In this document: piece by piece, positions 1 to 10,652 of the stretch
Numbering within the stretch: the stretch's first letter is position 1
Layout: the number at the start of each line of letters is the position of its first letter
Assembly: GCA_022414725.1 (NCBI GenBank)
Contig: CM039466.1
Location: forward strand, 18,761,375-18,825,374
Direction: 5' to 3'
Length of the DNA stretch: 64,000 nt
Origin: Microglena sp. YARC
Lineage: Eukaryota; Chlorophyta; Chlorophyceae; Chlamydomonadales; Chlamydomonadaceae
Translations under genes and position numbers: made by a program
The notes under the pieces: generated by a model
The model's database searches: none
What the model was told of the DNA's origin: nothing
The model's input: only the letters and a program-made list of their open reading frames with translations

Positions 1-2313
1 TGTTGGTGATGAGAGAGGTCCAGAGTTTAGCCACAGAATTGTTAAGTCCTATGGGTCTATAGTTCTGGGGAAGGTATGGGTCAGATTTTTTGTAAAGCAT
101 AACTGTGTGAGAAGTTTTCCAGCAGTCTGGGGTTTCTCCCAGGATCCAGGAGATTTGCATAAGTTTGTGAATGACAGTGTGCATTTCGGTGGGGAAAAAC
201 ACATCAGTAATTCATTGGGTATCCCATCTGGTCCTGTGGCTTTATTTTGTGGCCAGTTTTCTGATGCAGTCGGTGTAGGCAGTTGGAGATGAGAGGTAGG
301 TGTAGGGGTGAGGCAGTATGCTGAATAGAGGTGGCGGGGGTTTCGAGTTGAAATTTGTCAGTGTGTGTTTCCCAGGGGGGAGGGGTGGAGTAGGCAGCGT
401 AGTTGCCATTGGGTGGGGGGCACAGGGGGGGACATGAGTTTGCCCATGTGTTTGGTCAAAAGGTCAAGGAGATCGTTAGTTTTAGTATGTAGGGTTCCAG
501 TTTGCTGGTTAAGAAGGACAGTGGAGAGTGGGGTTGGCCGTCTGGTTTGAAGATGTGTCTATGCATAACCCGCGCCTGTGTATTAAGGCGATGGCGAAAC
601 TTCTTGATGGCCTTGGTGCTTCTTTCCTCCTTTTGCAGGGCTTGGATAGTGCGTAGCTCCTGGATAGTGTGTTGTATGTCATCAGTGAGTGATTGACGGT
701 ATTGGGTAAGAAGGGGTTTGTGGAGGAGGAGAAGTTGGACTTGCGTTTTAGTTTGTAGAGGGCAGTCTGGGGGAAAGGATGGGGAAGAGCGCAGGTTATC
801 ATATCCAGATTGGTCCCATGGAGTAGGATTGGGGTGCGGAGAGTTTTAATGTGTTTCACGTGTTGGTTAAGTTGTTGGTAGGATTTAGCTGTCTTTCTGG
901 GAAGGAAGATGCCAGAATGGTTGTTTAGTGGGGCAAGTCTCTATCATGATACTGAGGGCTTGATGCAGGGTGGTCATAAGGTGGTCGGCCATACTGTTGA
1001 GGTCTTCTGGAAGTGCAGTCATCAGTTCCTGCCGGATGGATTGAATGTGAGAGGCAGTCCTGTCTTCCCCAAGAAGGTTCCTGAGCAGTTTGCCAGGCGG
1101 ATTCTATGTTAGTGTGGGAGCTCAGAAATTGGTGGAGGTATTGAGTAGTGATGGCTTGCCTAGTTTTCTCTTTGTCTGATTGTTTAAGAGGGAGGAGGAG
1201 CTGAGGGAGGTGTAGGTGTTGGTTGGAGGTATGGCAGGAGGGGGAAGGAGAGTGGAGGTGAGGCGTTGCTCAAGTGCATGGTGGTCTAGGGTGTCCCCCC
1301 ATTTGGTGGTGCTTTCAGTGGTGTGGGTGCCCGGAGGTGGGTTGATGAGCAGGATATCATCAATACGACTGCTGTAGGGGGTGTTGTTGCTGCAAGAAAA
1401 ATATGTGTGAGGTCTGGGTTGTGGGTTGTGGAGTGATACAGAGTTGAGAAATGTGTTGCTGGTGAGAAATGTCATCTGGATATTTGGTTAGACTGCTTCT
1501 GTCAGTGGTGTGGCATGTGGCATTCCAGTCCCCTGCTAGGATGTAGTGGTGGGTAGGATTTTTCTCAGTAATGTTGGTGGATGTAGGAGTAGATGTGCTC
1601 TCTTTTGAGGGCATTGTTACAGGGCATGTAGACGCCCAGGACATGGGTTATGTTGTTTATGGTTTGGTGGGTAATGTGTCCAGAGAGTTCGACTGGAGTT
1701 TCATGATTGACTGGCGTGAGCAGTGACTGTTTTTCCTGATTAGTGTAATGACCCCTGCTGAGGGGGTGACTATTTTGTCAGGGCTGGTAGCTTGGAGAGT
1801 AGTTTTGCTGTTGTGGAAGTGATAATCATGCATGTCTGATTTAATCATGTTTAGAATGGATTTTCTGTGTGAGAGTAGTTTGGTTTCAGTGAGAATTATT
1901 ATATCATTATCCCTGGATCTAATGTGATCATAGATGACTTCCCAGGAGGATCCAATTCCCCTGCAGTTGATAGTGGTGATGTTGGTGTCATTAAGAATGT
2001 GCTCCTGCTGTTGGACAGGGTGGTCTGAGGTTTGTTCAGAATATTTAGGCTTACTACGTTTCTCCGGTGAGGTGGGCTTGGTAGTGCTGATGGACTGGCT
2101 GCTTCTTGGCTGAGGGGGGAGCTCCAGGGATCCAGGTCTGTCTGAGCTTGTTGTATTCAGGGATGGTAGGCCTGCTGGGGGTGGGGAGCCTTGCTGCCTG
2201 TATTGGGGAGGAAGGTCGCTTCGTGACCGTTTTTTAGTGGTGGTGGTTTTCTTGGATTTTTTAGGTTTTTTGGTAGAGGTGTAGGGTTTCTTATGTTTTT
2301 GTGTGGGATTCAT
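1..2313 (-). pseudogene. LINE ORF2: EEP endonuclease and start of reverse transcriptase (frameshifted, partial)
   Basis: The 218-residue frame starting at 2313 opens with a Lys/Ser-rich stretch. It then reads TTINCRGIGSSWEVIYDHI and IIILTETKL, the first conserved blocks of EEP endonucleases (N and E metal-site motifs). After a frameshift near 1650 the chain continues with YILAGDWNAT, the GDxN catalytic block. Between about 860 and 510 the minus strand shows a charged linker, and between about 230 and 1 it reads a conserved stretch containing MLYKKSDPYLPQNYRPIGL. That is the signature of the N-terminal part of LINE reverse transcriptases (K-x-D-P...NYRPI-L). The YxDD box is not in the window. 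At least three frameshifts are needed, so this copy is inactive unless they are assembly errors. Confidence 0.82.
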
Positions 2314-3007
2314 CCTCAGATACTAGATAGATAACATCATCTTCGTCTGTGGGTGTTTCAGTGTTATTTTGAGTGGTAGGGATTGTTTGATCTGGTGGTG
2401 AAGGTGGTAGATTGGTGTAGGTGTTGATCTGTTGAGAGTCGTCTAGGATGGTATCATTGGTATTAGGGTGGGGATTGGTTGGATCAAAATAGAGATCAGG
2501 TTGAAATGGATGGCCATGGAAGGAGGGTGTAGCCTGGCTAAGAGTGTAGATGCACCCCTGGAGCTGGTGCCAGTCTTGGGGGGTTAGGATGGTGGGTCCA
2601 GAGAGTTCAGAGTCAAGGTTTGTACCATTTAATTGTTGTAGTATTTGATAGTGATTGCATGACCATAGCCATTGGACCAGTAAGTGCAGTATGAATTTGG
2701 TGCTATTGATGGGAATTCTGCTAAGAATTTGTTGTTTGGTGCTACCAAGTTGGATGCCTGTTTCATAGTTTTCTTCAGTGTTAGGAGATGAGGTGTGGTA
2801 GTGGTGTGTATGGGTGGTTCCTGTGGCTGACCAGGTATCCAGTGCCAGTCTGCCTGGTGAAGGTGTAGTAGTCAATAAGGGCATTATTATATAGTTTCCA
2901 GAGGGGTTGAGAAAATATGATCCCATAACCTTCCAGTGATTATCAGTGGCTCTAGTGACTTGAGTGTGGAGTTTGTTAGCAAAGTCTAGGACTAGGTTGA
3001 TATCCAT
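2291..3007 (-). CDS. LINE ORF1-type frame (238 aa), unknown fold
   Basis: An open frame of 238 residues starts at the ATG ending at 3007. It overlaps the start of the endonuclease frame by 23 bases, an arrangement seen between consecutive LINE frames. It contains a mixed globular region followed by a Pro/Thr/Asp-rich tail ending in an acidic segment (DEDDVIYLVSEDE). I recognise no zinc knuckle or RRM in it. Upstream, 3198-2992 carries a short Pro/Ser-rich frame that probably belongs to the same region. The function is inferred only from its position in front of the endonuclease. Confidence 0.45.
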   Translation of the reverse strand: MDINLVLDFANKLHTQVTRATDNHWKVMGSYFLNPSGNYIIMPLLTTTPSPGRLALDTWSATGTTHTHHYHTSSPNTEENYETGIQLGSTKQQILSRIPINSTKFILHLLVQWLWSCNHYQILQQLNGTNLDSELSGPTILTPQDWHQLQGCIYTLSQATPSFHGHPFQPDLYFDPTNPHPNTNDTILDDSQQINTYTNLPPSPPDQTIPTTQNNTETPTDEDDVIYLVSEDESHTKT

Positions 3008-3654
3008 GGCTTTGTATCCAAGGTGGGCGTTGATGGAGTGAATTTGGCAGTGGGAGGCTGTTTGGGCTTCCCAGTATGGGGCAGACTCAGACTTACTTTG
3101 TAGGCGTCTGCTTCCTCTGGGTCTACCTCCTCTGAGTGTGGGGGGTGTAGGAGGAGTGGAGAGGGGGCAGCTGTAGGGGTACTTACTGCTGTGAGCATCT
3201 TCCTGAGTGTCTGAGCTGTCTATGGGTAGAGTGAGAGCAGGAGAGATAGGGGAGGGAAGAGTGCAGGCAAGGTTTAATCTGTTACAGGTTGTAATCTCAG
3301 CACAGGAGTGGCAGGCTGTGCCTTTGGTCTGGCAGGGACTATGATAAGGAGATAGTGTCCAGAGGGGCTCATATCCATGTATATTTTCCCTATTCTTGTT
3401 GCTCTTGCTATGGATGTTTCCACTGAGACAGTGGGTAGTGCTGATAAGAGAGAAGAGCAGGAGGAGCAGTGCTGTTATCCAGAGGTCCAGGGGGTTTGCT
3501 ACTTCCTGTGTCCCTTGTAGGTGGTGGCTTTGGGGTAGGCCTTGTTGGCTGTGGTGCTGGCAACCTGTGGAGTGGTGAGTGTTTTGATGTTGTTGTTTTT
3601 TGGTGGCAGGGATGCAGATGTAGAAGGTACTATAGGGTTTGGTTTGATTGGGGT

Positions 3655-5627
3655 TTACCTTGAGAGCAGCTGTTTGGAGAAGCTGCTCCAGTCATTTCCC
3701 AGTTCAGGGTCTGCTGGGGTGTTGCACGTGCTCACTGGTGATGGCACCTGCTCCAAAGATGTCATCATCATTAGCGGCTTCGTAGGGTGCAGGTGGCCAG
3801 GCTGCAGGTGGGTCAGGGGTTGCATGGTTGAGGAGCATGTCAACAATGGCCTTCTGGTAGGTGGTGACATGGTACTCGGGGGGTGTCCATCCAGGGAGGT
3901 CTTGAGAGCCTTTCCATTGGTCCAGGTCACCCTTGTGTGGGGGTCAAGGGGGCCTTCTCCCTTGGCGGAATTCTTGGAGATCTCTCTCCTGATCATCCAA
4001 GTGGCCAGGCAGTTCCAGATCTTGCCTGGCTTGCCCTTGGTCATGGCAGGGTCGTAGTCAGGGAGGAAGGAGGGCCTGAGGGTGTAGGTAGAGCCACCAG
4101 AATGGAGGATGCCTCTGGTGGAGAGGAAGGTTATCAGGACTGTAGCTCTGTTTAAGAGCATGAGGTGGATGCCTCGGTTGGCTTGTGTTGACCTGGTGAT
4201 AGGATCATGTAAGTGGAGGGGATGCCCTCCCTGGTGACAAGGGAGTTGTTAATGTGAGCAGCAGTGGTGACATCATAGCTGCAGATATTTTCCCTGGAGA
4301 TGATGTCCCATAGGTCTGGTGAGTGTAGGTCCTCATCAAGGCCCTCCAGCTCCTTGGGGAACATCCTCCTCAGAGTAGCGAGGTAGTGCCTGTTGGATTC
4401 CATGATGGCTTGGTGCAGTCCAAGGCGGTCTTCAAGGTTGACAATCTGGTCAGTCTTCAAGATCACTGAGCACTGGTAGGCATCTGAGGGGATGTGAGAG
4501 GGACTGATGAAGAGGCTGTAGTGGCCAGTCCTCCTGATGTGGAGGGGGAGCAGGGACTCAATGGACTCCTTGATTGCGGGAGTGGCGCACATGGCGCTGG
4601 TGACAGTCCTGTTGTCGCGAGTGGTCTCTACCATCATGAAGTTGAGTGAGTTATGCAATGTAATGGTGGCGACTTGGTCTTCTGTGTTAATCAAGGCAAG
4701 CTGGAGGATGACCTCGAGCTTCACAAGCTAGTTGGGTTTGTCTTCTGCTTCGATGTTCCTCCAGTCGGAGTGCATGTAAGCTTCAGAGGCTCGGCGAACC
4801 TCCTCGATGTCGTGGAAGTCAGGGTTGGAGAGGGGTGTGGGAGAGTTAGTGACATCTGTGCCCTGTGCTTCTGTCATATGCTCATCTCCCCCTTCAGCTA
4901 GGGGGTCTGGAGATGCCCCTGGGGCTGGTGGGTGTGCAGGGTTGGTTGTTCTGCCGGGGGGATAGTGGGGGATGGGTACAAGTGTTGTGGCAGTAGGTGC
5001 AGTGGGTTGCTCTGAGAGGACACTTCCACTGGGAGTATGGGTGGAGATCCTGGCCTGCTGACAAACATCAATGATCTGCCAGGCAGGGTTTCTGGTGGAC
5101 CTGCCCAGGGAGGTAAGTCTAGTGATGATGTTGGCTCTAGAGATGGTGCCCTTGGGATAGAGGCTCTCACTGTCTTCAATATTGACTAAGATTTTGCAGG
5201 GAATGAGGTGGTTGGTGTTTACTAGAGGGGTGAGAGTGGGTACCCCTGTCTCAAGGTTTCTGCTTTTGGATAGGACTGCAAAGTTGCAGAGGTGTTTGAT
5301 AGTCAGGAGGGGGAGTTTGTGCAGGTGAGTGGCATGAATGTGGACTGTTACTTTCCACTCTACAGGTGTAGTAGGGGTGCTGCGGACTTGATCGACATGC
5401 TTCTCACTGATGTCGCCAGCCAGTATGCCAGGGGGCATCTGGCGGAATGCTGCGTTGACATGCCTAGCAACAGAGTCAGGGGTGGTGCAAGCCAAGGCAT
5501 TGTCAGGGAAGAAGCCGGGTCTAGGCCTGTTGGTAAGCCTCATGCTGGTGGTGTTGCCAACAATGCCTCCCAGCACCACCTTGATAATCTTGGCATCTTG
5601 GGGAATGCCGTGGATGGGGTAAGTCAC
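3655..5627 (-). pseudogene. LINE ORF1-like region, three abutting frames
   Basis: Three minus-strand frames follow each other with gaps or overlaps of a few bases: 5627-4728 (299 aa), 4724-4152 (190 aa) and 4161-3655 (168 aa). The first starts with a globular segment (VLGGIVGNTTSMRL...) and ends in an acidic Pro-rich linker. The second is globular and leucine-rich. The third is basic and Pro/Thr-rich. The tight tiling suggests one ancestral ORF1 of about 650 residues broken by single-base changes at about 4726 and 4156. I do not recognise the family. Assignment to the LINE rests on strand, tiling and the downstream endonuclease. Confidence 0.5.
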
Positions 5628-6430
5628 AACTTCAATAGGACTCTCACCTTCGCCGCGATGGACGTATTATCCCAGTAAGGTGGAATTGGGGGAGATGTTG
5701 GTTTGGATGGAGTGTGTTGTTGCAGAGCAGGGAGACGCAGCGATGGTCGGATGGAGGTTGAGGGTCGGTGCGTGAGTACAGGTCGTTACTGGGGAGGCAC
5801 GACTCGTAGTTCTCACCTGTGAGGAGCTTGGATTGGTAGGGGCCATATCGGAGCATAGTATCGTTGGGAGGGTTGTGGGGCTTGAGAGTTGCAAGTGTTG
5901 CGGTGTAGGAAGGCTGTGCTTGTTAGGAGGATAAGAAGGACGACGATGTGGATCGTCGCGTTGGAGATGGAAACTTTTCCATAGTAGGGTTTGGTGGTGG
6001 TTTTTGAAATGTTTGATGCTGGAGGTGGAGATGATATTTTTTTTATGGTGGTCAGGATTCGTCGGAGGGTAGTGACGATCTTAGTGGGATTTGGTATGCA
6101 GGTGCCCCATCCTGGAATATCTGTATAGCAGGTGTTCCAGGATCGCTTCGCGACAGCGTGTCCGCTCGAAACGTGGTGTTGTTCTTCTTGATTGGTGTAG
6201 ATTTGGTAATCCGCCCGGTATGGGGATTTGGTGGTAGAATTTGGTTGGGTGATGCTGGCAGTGGCGTTGGGCGCTTTTGATATTCCTACCTTTTCCCATG
6301 GGTTTTGCTGCGCTCTGGTGCTTCCAGAGCGCTGCTTCCCTGGATTCGAACTGCTTGCTCGCCGACAATTGAGATGGATCACTTTGGAGGAGGTGGAGGT
6401 GGGGAGCGGTGGATCTGAGATGGGGGCACA

Positions 6431-7539
6431 TTGCTCATTTCCCTCGCGGGTGTGATCGTTACAAAGCCTAGCGTCGCGGCATTCCGAATCCAGTTTCCGC
6501 TAATGCGGAGGGGAAGTAGCGCCTACGAAATTTGCTCTCGAAGTTTGTCGGTTATATTTGGTATAGAGCCCTGGGCAAAGGTATTTAACTGGTATTCAGA
6601 GTCTGTCCCTAATGGTAAACTTGTCGATGAAGATCTATCTCTTCGCACTGTTGATGAATATATAGGATTAGATTTTAACAAACACTATGCTTCATGTTTG
6701 ATACATATTTTGAAAACAATGGGTTTTCCAATTGTTCACCCATGGGATACATTCCAAGCTAATGAAAACAGACCTATCAACAATGAGTTCTTGCATGTTG
6801 TGAAAATAACTAAAAAACACAATATATACATTAAAGAACGTATGTTACTATACGGTTACGAAGTGTTACAACTAAAATCAATGAACGTCGAATATAGCGT
6901 ATTATCATATTTAGAAGTTCTATGGGTTAAGTGTGAAGAGCTGGGAGATGTAGTGTCCTCGTGTTTTGATGAAAAATATGAAGATATCCCACTAAAACTT
7001 AGAAAGGAAATCCCAAATAAAATTTCTGGATTATTGGGAAAGAAATACAACACCGTAAGACACTCGGCTGTATTTACAAAATATGATGACGCTTGCATTT
7101 ACTCGCGAAGAGAAGGTAATTCATCTTTCGTAATCAAATTAATGGAAAATTTATATATAGTAAGTACAACAAAAAAACAGAACTAACAAGCGGGTTTTTA
7201 ACAATGAGAATAGCTATTGTCAACAGAGCAAGATTCCAACTAAACCAATTGATAGAAACATTGTCTAAATCAAACATCGAGGTTAAGGCCGTCAAAACAG
7301 ATGCTATATATGCTTTGAAAGAAGGAAACGATTTCAGTTGCATCGAACACCTTATTGGAAACGAACTGGGTCAATTGAAATGGGAGAACAAATCGATGCC
7401 ACCAAATAATCATATTGAACATCGCCCAGAGTGCGTGGAGATCCCATTACCAGTCTTAGGGGAGGATGAAAAACCTAATCCTACACATCCCAAGAAAATC
7501 AAACAATATATTCAAACCAATCTAGACGAATATGTTTAA
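6431..7539 (+). pseudogene. DNA polymerase B-like protein (one frameshift)
   Basis: The frame to 7186 carries YIGLDFNKHYASCL, matching the 'D-x-N-K-x-Y-x-S' polymerase A motif of protein-primed family-B-like enzymes in mobile elements. Next comes a helical stretch (PLKLRKEIPNKISGLLGKKYN) resembling the fingers motif. A single-base shift in the A7 run near 7170-7178 moves the chain into the frame of 7204-7539. That frame gives SGFLTMRIAIVNRARF and VKAVKTDAIY, the position of the polymerase C motif (usually TDS/TDA). The start is uncertain because the upstream open frame lacks an ATG in a sensible place. Two in-frame TAA codons (7537-7539 and 7552-7554) separate it from the helicase, which is in the same frame, so the two may once have been one protein. 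Confidence 0.55.
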
Positions 7540-7563
7540 TATATTAATATATAACCATATGTA

Positions 7564-9002
7564 GAACCACCAAGTACAAAAAAGGTAAAAAATAAGACAT
7601 TTGTTAACGGTCTAGCTGGTTGTGGCAAATCTTACGCTACAATTGTATATGCATTAAAAAGGTTTAAACCACACCAGATATTGGTAGTGGCTCCCTGGAA
7701 TTCACAAGTTAGAGATGCTCTCAAGAAGAACACTGGTATCAACGCATGTACATTTCACAGCCTCATGGGATTTGATCATGATGGGAATAAAACACTAGGT
7801 TGTAATTCAATGGAAGAAATTGAATGCGTTATCTTTGAGGAAAAAATGTTGCTCACAAGAAGAAATCTGGTTGACGTATACAAGTTTATGCAGAATAATG
7901 ATGATATTTTTATATTGGCTAACGGCGACTCTCAACAACTGGAATCCATAGGTGATGACGTAAGCACTGATATTAAAACGACATATATCACAAAAATGTT
8001 CAATTGGACAATGACGTTAACAGAGAATCATCGATTGGAAACAGATGAAGATAAATTGAAAATGATTGAATTTTTCAATGACCTATTTCATTCTGATTTG
8101 GGTGTTTATGCAACTATCTTGAAGCATTTCCCAAAAAAGATATTGAAATCATTGGAAGACCTCAAAGAACTGGGTATTAATAAAGCGATCACACATCGAG
8201 ATACTAGTTCGAATAGTGTCAACAAATATCTAGACAGTCTGATTGACAAGAAAAAGATAGAGAAAGCTGATAAAACTCAAGACACTGGACAATGGAATCA
8301 AAATATCATTACAAACAGGAATTGATCTGCAAAACAACAATAAAACAGAGTGGCAAAGGATCATCTGCGCAAAGCGCTTCCAAGGATTCTCCTAAAACCA
8401 AGAGCAAGAAGATAAAAATGCGTCCCAACTACAGATACATTATTGTTGGACAAACCAATAAACATTTCACGCTGCAAGATGTTCAAGACGAAGAACTTAG
8501 AGTCGATATCCCCCATGACATGATTGTCGAACATTTCAAACTATCACACGCTGGCACTTGCCATTCAGAACAAGGTGCTTGTATTGATGAGAAATTTGTC
8601 ATTTGCGACATGAGTATTATAACAGACATCCGCTGGGCCTACTGTGCTGTCTCAAGGTGTGTCCGGTTATCTGACGTGTATTTCTTAGACTTTGACTTGA
8701 AGGAATCGAACTTGATAGAGTTCTTCAACGGGAAGATTTGCGGCTACAAGAAACAAGACAGGAAACGAGACAATAACTTCATGCCTTGCAAAAATTACAT
8801 CACTGTTGATTGGTGCATAGAGCGTTACAAAAAGGAAAATAATAGAATTTGCAGGAAATGCCAACAGTACATGGGAGTAGAAAAACATTCAAAAACCCAA
8901 TGTACTGTAGACAGAGAGGACAACACCCTGAATCATATCAAATCGAATTGCCATCTGTGTTGTTTGAACTGCAACAGAGCGAAGCAAAAAAAGACTGATT
9001 GA
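7564..9002 (+). pseudogene. SF1 helicase with C-terminal zinc/HNH-like domain (one frameshift)
   Basis: Walker A is GLAGCGKSY at 7609-7635. The Walker B position reads VIFEEKMLL, with Glu where Asp is usual. Motif III is ANGDSQQLESIG and motif IV region LTENHRL. A one-base shift near 8300-8325 moves the frame to that ending at 9002. That second frame gives the C-terminal helicase block TCHSEQGACIDEKFVICD and the VAxSR-like CAVSRCVRL. The protein ends in a cysteine-rich finger: CRKC at residues 187-190 of the 8292 frame, then TVDREDN, and CHLCCLNCNRAK with cysteines at 220, 223, 224 and 227. This spacing is HNH/treble-clef-like. Its role is probably DNA unwinding in element replication, with the finger possibly nicking or binding DNA. 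Confidence 0.62.
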
Positions 9003-9036
9003 TCCTCCCCCTCCATAAACATTCATAATATATATA

Positions 9037-10115
9037 ATGAATCTTGAATCCATTTTGAAAGCTAATCCAAATCTAAAATTGCTGTCCAAGGCAAAGCTAT
9101 TTACTAGATTAAAAGACGACGGGATTACCAAACGAGATATTGAAGATTACTTCAATCCACGAGAGCTAACACAAATTTACCAAAGACCACAAAACACTAA
9201 ATTCAAATTCAAGATCACTGCAAAACCCAGATCATTCCAGATTGATGTGGCAATTATGCCATTGTCGAGCAAGAGGATAAATAACAACATCAATCAATTC
9301 TTATGTGTATTGATATCATTTCTCGCAAAGCTTATTGCTACCCGCTGAAAAGCGGCAAGATGAATGACGTCTTAGATGCCTATCAGGAATTTATAGGGCG
9401 ATGTAGACGAAAGATATCAACAGTGTATCAGGAGATAATTTTTTTGCATCTTCATATTTGAATCTTTCAATACAGAACTAAATATAAAGGTATATACGGA
9501 CGTTGCAAAAGAAGCCACATTACTCGATGGGGAACAAGCTGGGAATCGTTGACAGATTTACTAGGACAACTGAAGGTCGTGATAAAGAAAATACTCCACT
9601 AGAGAACAAGACTAAAAAATGGGTAGACGCACTTGGTGAAATTGTTGAGCTGTATAACGGCTCCCCTCATTCTGGGTTGAAAGAATCGCTTCGCCAACGA
9701 GGTGTATGAAGATCTCGATTATTCTCCAAAGCTTTATAAAGCTCAATTCAAAAAAAATCAAAAGATGAACGACAAAGTGACACTGAAAGTAGGAGACAGA
9801 GTGCGTGTAATGTTACAGAAGAAGACCTTTGAAAAGGAGAAGGCCAGATTTTCTACAGAGATTTACACCATTGAAGAACACATAGCATACAGATTCAAGC
9901 TGAGAGGAGTCAAACGTCTGTATAGACCAAGCGAATTGAACGTTGTTACTAACGTGAAAGATAGACTGGAGCCAGAAAAAGAAGACAATCAAATCAGAAG
10001 GATGCAAAGGTCAAAGGTATTTAATTCCTATGACGAGATTGTTACTGCTATTGATAAGAAGGACGAACCAAAAGCAAAAAGAAGCGTGCGTAAGCCCAAA
10101 CGGTTTGCCGAGTGA
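9037..10115 (+). pseudogene. rve-family (retrovirus-like) integrase, several frameshifts
   Basis: The first frame (9037-9348) has an N-terminal helical region and FQIDVAIMP, the position of the first catalytic Asp. A shift near 9300 leads into sequence resembling the second rve strand region followed by a helix. The 9503-9709 frame carries GNKLGIVDRFTRT, equivalent to the 'GxxERFNRT' catalytic block, but with Asp where many integrases have Glu, and then YNGSPHSGL. After a third shift near 9680, the 9702-10115 frame gives the C-terminal beta-barrel (LKVGDRVRVMLQKKTFEKEKARF...IYTIEE) and a basic tail. The order of domains is that of Polinton integrases. The copy cannot be translated as it stands. 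It starts 35 bases after the helicase-HNH stop, so it was probably part of the same unit. Confidence 0.68.
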
Positions 10116-10652
10116 CCAGGATCCTCAATTCATCCTCCTGCGAGTAGCGGGACGGAACAGTAACCGGCAGACAGTCGCCTCCTATGCGCAGAGTAGAAAA
10201 GTGTAACAAAGTGTAACGAAGTATGTCGCGATTCGCCTTCAGTCTCATACGCAAAGCGTGTGTCATCACCACGTGACGGAGCTGACGCAACTCCCTCTTG
10301 ACTTCCTCTCAGCCGCGCTGTCGCAGACTCCGCTCAGATTGTTGTGTAGCCTCCCGACAGGCCGAACGACGTGAGTCATTATTTCGATAGATGCTTCGCA
10401 TCCATTAGCCTAAGGCTAATCATTATTTTTCTTATCCATTCGTGTAACCTCCCGAATCTTAGGCGAATTGTTGGGGCAAATCACGGTACTGCACCCGCCC
10501 ACGGTACAAGCCGCCCACGGTATTGCACGGGGAAATCTATCGGACATCCCCCGAGATATAATTCGTGCGGAGGGACTATCGGAAAGATCCCTACTGTTTT
10601 TTGGGGGTAAAATGAAGTTATCGGAAAAGACCCGGCACCCGCCATGATCACA
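10116..10652. other. Gap between integrase and copia element, nothing recognised
   Basis: No coding frame that looks real. There is a short local repeat 'cccacggta' (three copies, 10490-10530) and a pair of 'aagtgtaac' units near 10198-10218. I searched by eye for an inverted copy of the sequence left of 6560 that could mark the end of the polymerase-integrase element and found none longer than 9 bases. Confidence 0.4.

Larger units (their letters stand above)
1..6431 (-). mobile_element. Non-LTR (LINE-type) retrotransposon, degenerate, runs off left edge
   Basis: A block read right to left holds, in order, a Pro/Thr-rich leader (6431-5813), ORF1-like reading frames (5627-2291), an endonuclease (2313-1360) and the beginning of a reverse transcriptase (about 230-1). 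This is the standard order of LINE elements with an endonuclease/exonuclease/phosphatase (EEP) domain. The frames are broken by several single-base shifts. The 3' part of the element, with most of the reverse transcriptase, lies outside the window. The right boundary is not defined by any repeat I can see. It is set where the AT-rich polymerase-like block begins. The strand is strongly G+T-rich on the plus side. It is a cellular element and is my main reason for thinking the scaffold is a eukaryotic host genome. Confidence 0.8.
6431..10115 (+). mobile_element. Polinton-like self-synthesising element remnant (polymerase-helicase-HNH-integrase)
   Basis: Four same-strand modules are packed head to tail in sequence that is visibly more AT-rich than either flank: a family-B-like DNA polymerase segment, an SF1 helicase, a zinc/HNH-like finger and an rve integrase. 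The combination of own polymerase plus retrovirus-type integrase is the hallmark of Polinton/Maverick-type elements and related endogenous viruses. I find no capsid, maturation protease or packaging ATPase in the block, and I could not find terminal inverted repeats by eye. It may be a deletion remnant or a capsid-less lineage. The left edge at 6431 is the limit of the open frame; recognisable polymerase sequence starts near 6556. Confidence 0.6.

Noticed and set aside
7537..7554. A non-standard genetic code (TAA as Gln) to read through the polymerase-helicase junction
   Set aside because: Intact genes nearby, such as 29503-30297 and 44175-46673, use TAA as stop, and frameshifts in the same block show that it is simply damaged.
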